Positions 1-5,057 of a DNA stretch of 5,057 bases are shown one piece after another. Under the pieces are notes generated by a model. That model saw only the letters and a list, made by a program, of their open reading frames with translations. It ran no database searches and was not told the DNA's origin. Source of the stretch: Bacteroidales bacterium. GTDB lineage: Bacteria; Bacteroidota; Bacteroidia; Bacteroidales; PUMT01. Both the position numbers and the translations under genes were made by a program. Location: contig SLOS01000245.1 in assembly GCA_007132365.1 (NCBI GenBank), forward strand, positions 1 to 5,057, written 5' to 3'. How positions within the stretch are numbered: the first letter of the stretch is position 1; every line of letters starts with the position of its first letter.

Positions 1-171
1 TACCTTTTTGGCATTTTCAAGATCCTTGAAGCATATCATATAAAAGGAAACCCCATCCTGATTCACTGGTACTATGAAAAAGATGATTTCGAGATGCTTG
101 AATCCGGAGAAGACTATGCATCAATACTGAAAATACCATTTAAGATGGTGCCTGTGGAAGTTGAACAATGA
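1..171 (+). CDS. SiaC-like (DUF1987) regulatory protein, C-terminal fragment
   Basis: This frame is open from the left edge to a TGA at 169-171 and encodes the last 56 residues of a protein whose start lies outside the window. The fragment carries the signature I associate with the C-terminus of the DUF1987/SiaC family: W23-Y24-Y25 followed by an acidic stretch (D28, D29), then G36-E37-D38-Y39 and a final 'IPF' strand (45-47). In Pseudomonas, SiaC is a small phosphoprotein controlled by the kinase SiaB and the PP2C phosphatase SiaA, and it binds the diguanylate cyclase SiaD. Bacteroidota carry many homologues whose partners are less clear. The phosphorylated Thr of SiaC would lie upstream and cannot be checked here. 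The gene converges on rpoD with 31 bp between the stop codons and no recognisable terminator. The family assignment comes from motif memory, not from a search. Confidence 0.72.
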   Translation, partial: YLFGIFKILEAYHIKGNPILIHWYYEKDDFEMLESGEDYASILKIPFKMVPVEVEQ

Positions 172-202
172 TAATCCCGTCCAGCCAGTTTTTAAGCAAG
201 AA

Positions 203-1063
203 TCAACCCAGGTAGCTCTTGAGCAATTTGCTTCTTGAGGTATGTCTTAACCTGCGGATAGCTTTTTCTTTTATCTGCCTTACCCTTTCACGGGTCAAAC
301 CGAATCTTTCGCCTATCTCTTCCAGGGTCATGTCCTGAACCCCGATCCCAAAAAAATACTTAACGATATCCCTCTCTCTCTCTGTAAGGGTAGCAAGGGA
401 ACGTTCTATCTCCTTGCCCAGCGATTCATTCAGCAACGTCCGGTCTGCATTGGGAGAATCATTATTTATAAGCACATCAAGCAGGGAGTTCTCTTCGCCG
501 TCAGAAAAAGGAGCATCAACAGAGACATGTCTTCCCGAAACACGAAGGGTATCGCTGACCTTTTCTTTCGGTAGTTCCAGTATATTGGCAAGCTCTTCGG
601 GTGATGGGGTGCGTTCAAACTCCTGTTCAAATTTCGAAAAGGCCTTGTTTATCTTGTTCAGTGATCCAACCTGATTGAGAGGTAAACGGACTATTCTCGA
701 TTGCTCGGCCAGCGCCTGTAAAATTGACTGCCTGATCCACCATACTGCATAGGAAATAAACTTAAAACCACGTGTTTCATCAAATTTCTCAGCAGCTTTT
801 ATTAAACCAAGATTACCTTCATTAATAAGATCGGGCAGACTAAGTCCTTGATTCTGATACTGCTTTGCTACTGATACAACAAAACGCAAGTTTGCCCGTG
901 TAAGTTTCTCAAGAGCGTCTTTGTCCCCCTGCCTGATTCTCTGGGCAAGATCAACTTCCTCTTCAATTGTAATCAATTCCTCCCTGCCAATCTCCTGAAG
1001 ATACTTGTCCAGTGAAGCACTTTCCCTATTAGTAATTGATTTTGTGATCTTTAGCTGTCTCAT
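203..1063 (-). CDS. rpoD: Primary (housekeeping) RNA polymerase sigma factor RpoD/SigA
   Basis: This 286-residue protein is a group 1 type sigma-70 factor that binds core RNA polymerase and directs recognition of housekeeping promoters. Region 1.2 covers about residues 16-50 and region 2 about 53-122, including DLINEGNLGL (78-87), the melting/-10 helix with W108-W109-I110-R111-Q112, and the following R123-IVRLP. Region 3 spans about 132-210. Region 4 spans about 222-275, with LTERERDIV (226-234) and the -35 helix-turn-helix TLEEIGERFGLTRERVRQIK (246-265). Region 1.1 and the long non-conserved insert of E. coli RpoD are absent, as is usual for the roughly 286-residue Bacteroidota primary sigma. 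In region 2.4 the position equivalent to E. coli T440 is L115 and the next is Q116, consistent with altered -10 recognition. The ATG at 1063 directly precedes the conserved N-terminus. There is no Shine-Dalgarno sequence, only an AT-rich leader, which is normal for the phylum. The gene has its own promoter at 1085-1116 and is insulated from degQ by a terminator. Confidence 0.96.
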   Translation of the reverse strand: MRQLKITKSITNRESASLDKYLQEIGREELITIEEEVDLAQRIRQGDKDALEKLTRANLRFVVSVAKQYQNQGLSLPDLINEGNLGLIKAAEKFDETRGFKFISYAVWWIRQSILQALAEQSRIVRLPLNQVGSLNKINKAFSKFEQEFERTPSPEELANILELPKEKVSDTLRVSGRHVSVDAPFSDGEENSLLDVLINNDSPNADRTLLNESLGKEIERSLATLTERERDIVKYFFGIGVQDMTLEEIGERFGLTRERVRQIKEKAIRRLRHTSRSKLLKSYLG

Positions 1064-1084
1064 TGTATCATTTTAAAATAATAG

Positions 1085-1116
1085 CAAATGTAAGGTAATT
1101 AATAATTAATGTCAAT
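1085..1116 (-). promoter_or_regulatory. Bacteroidota-type promoter of rpoD
   Basis: Read on the minus strand, TACATTTG (1092 down to 1085) is a full match to the Bacteroidota -7 consensus TAnnTTTG. ATTGAC (1116 down to 1111) lies 18 bp upstream and supplies a TTG-type -33 element. The start codon is 21 bp past the -7 element, so the predicted leader is very short, about 15-20 nt. A 10-bp AT palindrome, ATTTTAAAAT (1070-1079), lies at or near the expected transcription start. Position, spacing and an exact match make this the best-supported promoter in the window. No experimental start site is known to me. Confidence 0.62.
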
Positions 1117-1146
1117 AAGATTATCACATCCATCTGAATAAACGAC

Positions 1147-1173
1147 AAAAAAGACCTGCTATTGCAAGTCTTT
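1147..1173 (-). terminator. Intrinsic terminator downstream of degQ
   Basis: On the minus strand, AAAGACTTGC (1173-1164), the tetraloop AATA (1163-1160) and GCAGGTCTTT (1159-1150) form a 10-bp stem with a single U-G wobble. A run of six T (1152-1147) follows, overlapping the stem end. It begins 27 bp beyond the degQ stop codon and ends before the rpoD promoter, so it should end degQ transcripts ahead of rpoD. The outer A-T pairs also give a few U residues in the opposite direction, but nothing on the + strand needs terminating there. Confidence 0.8.
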
Positions 1174-1200
1174 AATGCCGATGTTTATGTAAATTCAAAA

Positions 1201-2640
1201 TTAAAGACCAAATGCATAATAAGCTACTGTTCCATCAGTATAAACACCCTGAATATATACTCCTCCCTGGTGTCCATCCAGTATTTTCCTGATATCGGCC
1301 GGAGAGTTTACAGGGTTATCGTTAATTGAGGTGATTATGAAACCTTCCCTTATTCCGGCCGACATAAACTTACCCGGTGTAAGTTCTGTTATCTGCGCAC
1401 CTCCGGAAATATTCAGATCTCTCCTGACTTCACTGCTTACCTCCCTGAACCTTGCACCAAGGTAAGCCTCCTGCGGCCTGATTACTTCCATTTCGCCCTC
1501 AATGTTACGCAACGTTGCCATAATTTGTTGCGTTTTGCCATCTCTTTTTATCAATACAGCCACCCTGTCTTTCGGGCGGTATCTTGCTATCTGCTCCTGC
1601 AGTTCAGAGGGACTGTTAACAGGAATATCATCTATCCTTAAAATAACATCCCCCTCCTTAATACCGGCAGCCTGTGCAGCACTGTTATCAATTATACCGG
1701 CAACATAAACCCCCTCAATCCTGTCAATACTATGCTTTCTGGCCAGCTCTGAGTCCAGATCCTGAATATTTACCCCAAGTACTGCCCTTTGCACCTCTCC
1801 GAACTCAATTAAATCATCAACAACTTTCTTCACAATACTTACCGGAACAGCAAATGAGTTACCGGAGTAGGCACCTGTAGGAGACATGATCAGTGTAGGT
1901 ATCCCAACCAGTTCTCCCCTGAGATTGACAAGCGCTCCACCGCTGTTACCCCTGTTTACCGCGGCATCTGTCTGGATAAATGATTCTATCGGCATGTTGC
2001 GGTCGCGGAATATACCTACAAACCTTCCCTTTGCACTTACAATACCGGCTGTTACCGTTGACGTAAGATTCAACGGGTTACCAACCGCCAGAACCCACTG
2101 ACCCAGACGCAAATCATCGGAATTCCCGAATTCCAGGTAATGCATCCCGTCAGCGTCAACCTTGAGCAGGGCAATGTCAGTGCTTGGATCAGTACCTACT
2201 ATTTCAGCAGAAAATGTGCGTCTGTCATTAAGGGTTACTTCGACATCAGTGGCATTTTCAATAACATGATAATTGGTCACTATGTAGCCATCGTCCGATA
2301 TGATGACTCCTGACCCGAAACCGGTAACCGGTTCCGGCTGCCGGTCACCGCGGGGACCGAAAAACCATTCATAGAAGGGGTCCTGCCTTTGCATTGACCG
2401 CTGTCGGAGACTGGTGGTTTTGACATGAACCACTCCATGCACAGTCTTTTCAGCTGCATAGGTGAAATCAAATTTATCAGCCTCGAAATCATCAGGGAGA
2501 CTGGTGAACCATGTAGGGTATTGTTCCCGGTATGTTATCACTTCAGTTGTCGTACCTGATATTTTCACATAGGCAAAAACCGCCACCAGTGCCGCGATAA
2601 TTGCAACCAGAAAATGAACAATAATATTCTTAAGCTTCAT
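1201..2640 (-). CDS. degQ: Periplasmic trypsin-like serine protease, DegQ/DegP/HtrA family, two PDZ domains
   Basis: This 479-residue protein is a Do/HtrA protease that degrades or holds misfolded envelope proteins. A hydrophobic N-terminal segment (about residues 5-25, after K2 and K4) targets it to the membrane. I see no convincing signal peptidase site, so it could be a signal peptide or a retained anchor. The chymotrypsin-like domain spans about 60-280 and has the complete triad: H125 in TNYHV, D155 in STDIALLK and S233 in GNSGG. The stretch at 83-104, rich in aromatic and charged residues (DPFYEWFFG), corresponds to regulatory loop LA. PDZ1 lies at about 286-378 (binding loop near LGV, 288-290) and PDZ2 at about 392-475. 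The chain ends in YYAFGL, as I recall for Bacteroidota homologues. The length is normal and nothing is broken. The ATG at 2640 sits in an AT-rich leader without a Shine-Dalgarno sequence. The gene ends at a strong terminator. The choice between degQ, degP and htrA as the name is a convention here. Confidence 0.95.
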   Translation of the reverse strand: MKLKNIIVHFLVAIIAALVAVFAYVKISGTTTEVITYREQYPTWFTSLPDDFEADKFDFTYAAEKTVHGVVHVKTTSLRQRSMQRQDPFYEWFFGPRGDRQPEPVTGFGSGVIISDDGYIVTNYHVIENATDVEVTLNDRRTFSAEIVGTDPSTDIALLKVDADGMHYLEFGNSDDLRLGQWVLAVGNPLNLTSTVTAGIVSAKGRFVGIFRDRNMPIESFIQTDAAVNRGNSGGALVNLRGELVGIPTLIMSPTGAYSGNSFAVPVSIVKKVVDDLIEFGEVQRAVLGVNIQDLDSELARKHSIDRIEGVYVAGIIDNSAAQAAGIKEGDVILRIDDIPVNSPSELQEQIARYRPKDRVAVLIKRDGKTQQIMATLRNIEGEMEVIRPQEAYLGARFREVSSEVRRDLNISGGAQITELTPGKFMSAGIREGFIITSINDNPVNSPADIRKILDGHQGGVYIQGVYTDGTVAYYAFGL

Positions 2641-2891
2641 AATTAATATTTTTAGTGAAACAATTTAATCCATCATCATACTTTCCTGTATTATAATGAA
2701 CTCATTTACATAATGTTTTGTTATTAATGATCAATATATCTTCTTTTTTTTATTTATTTGCATTTATAATATTATCAAAAATAGTGCCTTTGGCTCACAA
2801 CATGTCATCAAGTCGGGTTAAAAAAGTTTAAAAGCGTATATTTACCATTTAACAACAACCTTATATACAATAAAGTTCACCACTACCGGAA
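2641..2891. promoter_or_regulatory. AT-rich divergent regulatory region between degQ and dapF
   Basis: These 251 bp separate the divergent starts of degQ and dapF and must contain promoters for both. For degQ, TATTTTTG on the minus strand (2783-2776) fits the -7 consensus TAnnTTTG, but no TTG lies at the usual spacing and the leader would be about 135 nt. For dapF, TATATTTA (2837-2844) matches five of the six fixed consensus positions, 47 bp before the ATG, again without a clear -33 element. A T-rich tract lies at 2741-2759 and a 10-bp AT palindrome at 2766-2775. I see no open reading frame, tRNA or known riboswitch. The individual promoter calls are weak. Confidence 0.4.
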
Positions 2892-3689
2892 ATGCTACTG
2901 AAATTTCATAAATATCAAGGAAACGGCAATGATTTTATTATTATTGATAACCGGAAACAATCATTTCCGGTTATCAACGATGTGCTTATAAGGACGCTGT
3001 GCGACCGGAATTTTGGAATCGGGGCCGATGGTCTCATGCTTCTGGAGAGGAGCGCGGACTATGATTTCCATATGATCTATTTCAACTCAGACGGCAAAGA
3101 AGGCAGTATGTGCGGAAATGGTGGCCGGTGCATGGTACATTTTGCCCGGAAGCTTGCCATAGTTAAGAATACTGCCATTTTTTCAGGAATTGACGGTATT
3201 CATGAGGCCTCGTTTGATGACGGGGGACTGGTACATCTGAAAATGCAGGACGTGGATAACATTGAATCCGATGGACCGGCATTTATTCTGGATACAGGTT
3301 CTCCTCACTATGTGCTTTTTGCGGACAGTATTTCAGGCATGGATGTTGTAAAGGCCGGACGGATGATAAGGTTCAGTGACCGTTACAAAGAATATGGGAT
3401 AAACGTAAACTTTGTGCAAAGAGCCAGTGACCATATCATTATAAGAACTTATGAACGGGGAGTTGAGGACGAAACACTTGCCTGCGGGACCGGAACGGTA
3501 GCAGCAGCGCTTGCATCGGTAATCGACAGTCCCCCGGAAGATACAAGCATTAAAGCAGAGACCAGGGGTGGCTTGCTGGAGGTCAGGTTCCGCCGTAAGG
3601 GCAGGTTATCTTTCAGTGACATATGGCTGATCGGCCCTGCAAAGCATGTATTTGAAGGAATAGTGGATACTGATGATATCGCCGGTTAA
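2892..3689 (+). CDS. dapF: Diaminopimelate epimerase
   Basis: This 265-residue cytoplasmic enzyme interconverts LL- and meso-2,6-diaminopimelate without a cofactor. That is the penultimate step of lysine synthesis and supplies meso-DAP for peptidoglycan. Both catalytic cysteines are present: C74 in MCGNGGRC (73-80) and C198 in ACGTGT (197-202). Other substrate-binding elements are visible: GNGNDF (10-15), FGIGADG (41-47), FNSDG (64-68), SPHY (137-140), INVNFV (170-175) and YERG (187-190). The two pseudo-symmetric halves are complete and the length is normal. The ATG at 2892 is the only usable start, because an in-frame TAA lies at 2871-2873. GGA occurs only 1-2 bases before the start, so it is not a useful ribosome-binding site. 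A perfect inverted repeat lies in codons 18-29 (2944-2977) and can also pair with the start region. A methyltransferase gene follows after 99 bp. Confidence 0.97.
   Translation: MLLKFHKYQGNGNDFIIIDNRKQSFPVINDVLIRTLCDRNFGIGADGLMLLERSADYDFHMIYFNSDGKEGSMCGNGGRCMVHFARKLAIVKNTAIFSGIDGIHEASFDDGGLVHLKMQDVDNIESDGPAFILDTGSPHYVLFADSISGMDVVKAGRMIRFSDRYKEYGINVNFVQRASDHIIIRTYERGVEDETLACGTGTVAAALASVIDSPPEDTSIKAETRGGLLEVRFRRKGRLSFSDIWLIGPAKHVFEGIVDTDDIAG
2944..2977. repeat. Perfect 14-bp inverted repeat (6-nt loop) inside dapF
   Basis: The left arm TTGATAACCGGAAA (2944-2957) and right arm TTTCCGGTTATCAA (2964-2977) are exact reverse complements around the loop CAATCA (2958-2963). The repeat begins 52 nt after the A of the dapF start codon and falls in coding sequence for residues D19-N29. 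No T-run follows, so it is not a classical intrinsic terminator. The DapF sequence keeps normal family length here, which argues against an inserted element. An RNA stem-loop or a dyad-symmetric protein site are both possible, as is chance. Confidence 0.85.
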
Positions 3690-3733
3690 GGGACTTGTGC
3701 AAAAAAATACTGATTCAGAAACATAAAACCGGC
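3681..3733. repeat. 7-bp inverted repeat across the dapF stop codon
   Basis: GCCGGTT (3681-3687), whose last base is the first base of the dapF TAA, is an exact reverse complement of AACCGGC (3727-3733). The 39 nt between them hold an A-run. The long loop and the lack of a following T-run make it a poor terminator. I record it because it is the only secondary-structure signal between dapF and the methyltransferase gene. No good TAnnTTTG promoter was seen in 3690-3788. Confidence 0.35.
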
Positions 3734-3788
3734 AAAACAATCTATTTATTCAGGATCCTTATGAAAATAACCCAAGCAGTAACTGTTC

Positions 3789-4895
3789 ATGCAAAATATA
3801 ACCCCGGAACCCACGGATGCAAATATTCCCGATGATCTTCTGAAGCCTGAAATTTTTGATCCCGATAAAAATTCCGGAACTTTCAGTGCCGGCATGAATT
3901 ACTCCCGGGCATTAATAGAACTTGAATCGGGCAGCACATTGACCGTCCGCGGCAGTTATGCAACGGCAATCTCATTTTATTCATGGCTGAAAAAAAGGAT
4001 CAGTTCAAAATATCCTGTTTATGATCACATCTCCTCCAGGAAAACAAGGAGAGTGTTAAATGAAACTGCAGGTAAGATCCTTGCAGGAATAAAGGGGCAC
4101 AGTATCGATCTGAGTGGAGCACCGGAAATCCCGTGGCTGAAAGAATTTTATCCTGATAATCATGATTTTCTTATTCCACTGACGGATCTGCTCGGGATGA
4201 ACGGCGCCTGGCAATGGTATAAAAATGGAGTTACTTATCCCGTACTGGAACAAAAGCTGCATCCTTTCTACGGTGCCTATTTCCCTTCTCGGACCGGGCA
4301 CCTGGTCATGTTTGACAACTGGCTTTCAGCTAACCTGAAAAAGTTCAGCTACGCCCTTGATATAGGAACAGGTTGCGGCGTCCTTTCGCTTATAATGGCA
4401 AAACACGGAATTGAAAAGATCCATGCAACTGATGTTAATCCGAATGCTGTTTACAGCGCATCGCTTGAATTTGCCCGGATTAAAATGGCAGAACGGATCA
4501 GTGTTGAGAAAGCCTCCCTTTTCGGCTCTGCCAGGGAGGTTCGGGGACTGGTTGTTTTTAATCCGCCATGGATCCCGGGTAAATGCATGAATATGATGGA
4601 CAGGGGAATATACTATGAAAAAGGTTTTTTTGAAAATTTCTTCCGTGAAGCAGATAAAAGAATGGCTCCCGGCAGCACTCTGGCAATTATCTTTTCAAGT
4701 TTTGCAATTGAGGCCGGAATAGCTGAATTTAACCCTGTCGAAAAATTCACGGGTTTGAACAATTGTTTCATCCTTAAGCAAAAAAATACCGGAAAAGTGA
4801 CTGAAAGAACCGGCAACTCCTCAAGATCATGGATAAACCGTATCAGGGAAAAAGAAGAAACTGAATTGTGGATATTACAAAAACGGGGCTCCTGA
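3789..4895 (+). CDS. Class I SAM-dependent methyltransferase, substrate unknown (MTS/PrmC-like fold)
   Basis: The C-terminal half of this 368-residue protein is a Rossmann-type methyltransferase domain. Motif I is ALDIGTGCG (189-197), the acidic residue that should hold the SAM ribose is D215 in ATDVNP (213-218), and motif IV is N258-P259-P260-W261. The (N/D)PP(aromatic) motif is typical of enzymes that methylate nitrogen atoms, such as PrmC-type glutamine and RNA or DNA base methyltransferases. Just before the domain, HPFYGAYFPSRTG (158-170) resembles a conserved segment I recall from 'methyltransferase small' proteins. Residues 1-150 match no domain I recognise. The tail from about 330 is rich in charged residues (K, R, E). 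The ATG at 3789 is limited by an in-frame TAA at 3780-3782 and lacks a Shine-Dalgarno sequence. M36 is an alternative start. The gene lies 99 bp after dapF and may be co-transcribed with it. I would not assign a substrate. Confidence 0.82.
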   Translation: MQNITPEPTDANIPDDLLKPEIFDPDKNSGTFSAGMNYSRALIELESGSTLTVRGSYATAISFYSWLKKRISSKYPVYDHISSRKTRRVLNETAGKILAGIKGHSIDLSGAPEIPWLKEFYPDNHDFLIPLTDLLGMNGAWQWYKNGVTYPVLEQKLHPFYGAYFPSRTGHLVMFDNWLSANLKKFSYALDIGTGCGVLSLIMAKHGIEKIHATDVNPNAVYSASLEFARIKMAERISVEKASLFGSAREVRGLVVFNPPWIPGKCMNMMDRGIYYEKGFFENFFREADKRMAPGSTLAIIFSSFAIEAGIAEFNPVEKFTGLNNCFILKQKNTGKVTERTGNSSRSWINRIREKEETELWILQKRGS

Positions 4896-4952
4896 TAATA
4901 AGACATATTCACCTTAAAAATTCTCTACTGAAGATGCTTTGGGACAAGGATA

Positions 4953-5057
4953 TCAAAGCGAGGAAATCAGATTATCAGCCATTCCCCGGTCGTTCCTGAG
5001 ACGAGGCACCTTGTTCTGCCCACCCAGTTTTCCGATTGAGTTCATATACCGGGCAAA
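4953..5057 (-). CDS. GH3-like (acyl-adenylate amide synthetase family) protein, C-terminal fragment
   Basis: Read on the minus strand from the right edge, an open frame of 34 residues ends at a TGA (4955-4953). The 5' part is outside the window. The fragment contains GKLGGQNKVPRL (residues 9-20) followed by a basic/polar tail, which I recognise as the characteristic C-terminus of bacterial GH3 family proteins. Plant members have a similar 'NQ-K-PR' motif near the C-terminus. Plant GH3 enzymes adenylate carboxylic acids such as indole-3-acetate or jasmonate and join them to amino acids. The substrate of the Bacteroidota homologues is not known to me. The gene converges on the methyltransferase with 57 bp between stop codons, and I find no convincing terminator hairpin there. 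With only 34 residues visible, this rests on one motif. Confidence 0.68.
   Translation of the reverse strand, partial: FARYMNSIGKLGGQNKVPRLRNDRGMADNLISSL

Noticed and set aside
172..202. Possible bidirectional terminator between the SiaC-like gene and rpoD
   Set aside because: There is a T-run (189-193), but no stem of useful length pairs with the GC-rich bases before it.
372..383. (CT)6 simple repeat in rpoD, a possible phase-variation tract
   Set aside because: It encodes the conserved ERER part of sigma region 4 (residues 228-231). Six units in an essential gene is most simply codon usage.
414..674. 86-codon open frame on the + strand antisense to rpoD
   Set aside because: It lies wholly within the strongly conserved rpoD coding region. 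Its serine-rich low-complexity translation is what the reverse of such a gene gives, and there is no promoter or ribosome site.
1295..1362. 9-bp inverted repeat TCGGCCGGA / TCCGGCCGA in degQ, 50-nt spacer
   Set aside because: The arms encode ordinary PDZ2 residues (SPAD and SAG), the spacer is long, and CCGG-rich words are common in this DNA. Chance is the best explanation.
2313..2350. Cluster of CCGG palindromes (ACCGGT repeated) in degQ
   Set aside because: It encodes Pro-Val-Thr-Gly-Phe-Gly and neighbouring residues at the start of the protease domain. It forms no long unbroken dyad and is explained by codon choice.
1502..2492. Several 68-71 codon open frames on both strands within degQ (1502-1708, 1674-1880 and 1886-2101 on +, 2280-2492 on -)
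   Set aside because: All are inside the intact degQ gene in other frames, overlap one another, and have no recognisable motifs.
2739..2760. T-rich tract as a transcription terminator
   Set aside because: No hairpin precedes it on the + strand and no gene ends there. It fits ordinary AT-rich promoter DNA.
4056..4301. 81-codon open frame on the - strand, antisense to the methyltransferase gene
   Set aside because: It is a shadow of a gene with clear SAM-binding motifs and has no independent support.
4613..4912. 99-codon open frame on the - strand at the end of the methyltransferase gene
   Set aside because: It is antisense to conserved coding sequence. The intact GH3-like C-terminus ends at 4953, so this frame is not its continuation, and its composition does not suggest a protein.

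Overview
The window looks like chromosomal housekeeping DNA from a member of the Bacteroidota, most likely of the Bacteroidales/Marinilabiliales type. Three things point there. The primary sigma factor is the short 286-residue form without region 1.1. The sigma gene has an upstream match to the Bacteroidota promoter consensus TAnnTTTG with a TTG element upstream. Shine-Dalgarno sequences are weak or absent and the leaders are AT-rich. Both edge fragments also read as families common in this phylum.

Layout, left to right: (1) the 3' end of a SiaC-like (DUF1987) regulatory protein on the + strand, 1-171. (2) rpoD on the - strand, 203-1063, converging on the first gene across 31 bp. (3) A short gap holding the rpoD promoter (1085-1116) and an intrinsic terminator (1147-1173) for the next gene. 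(4) degQ/htrA, a periplasmic serine protease with two PDZ domains, on the - strand, 1201-2640. (5) A 251-bp AT-rich divergent regulatory region. (6) dapF, diaminopimelate epimerase, on the + strand, 2892-3689. (7) A class I SAM-dependent methyltransferase of unknown substrate on the + strand, 3789-4895. (8) The 3' end of a GH3-like gene on the - strand, 4953-5057, converging on the methyltransferase.

The genes do not form one pathway. rpoD directs housekeeping transcription, DegQ handles envelope protein quality control, and DapF makes meso-diaminopimelate for peptidoglycan and lysine. The terminator between degQ and rpoD, with a separate promoter for rpoD, indicates two transcription units. 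dapF and the methyltransferase are co-directional but 99 bp apart, so co-transcription is possible and unproven.

The most unusual signal is not a gene. Early in dapF there is a perfect 14-bp inverted repeat with a 6-nt loop (2944-2977). Its downstream arm plus two loop bases are also perfectly complementary over 10 nt to the dapF start-codon region (2885-2894). That makes two mutually exclusive mRNA structures, one leaving the start codon open and one sequestering it. This may be chance or a translational switch. I see no IS element, CRISPR array, tRNA, rRNA or clear defence system.
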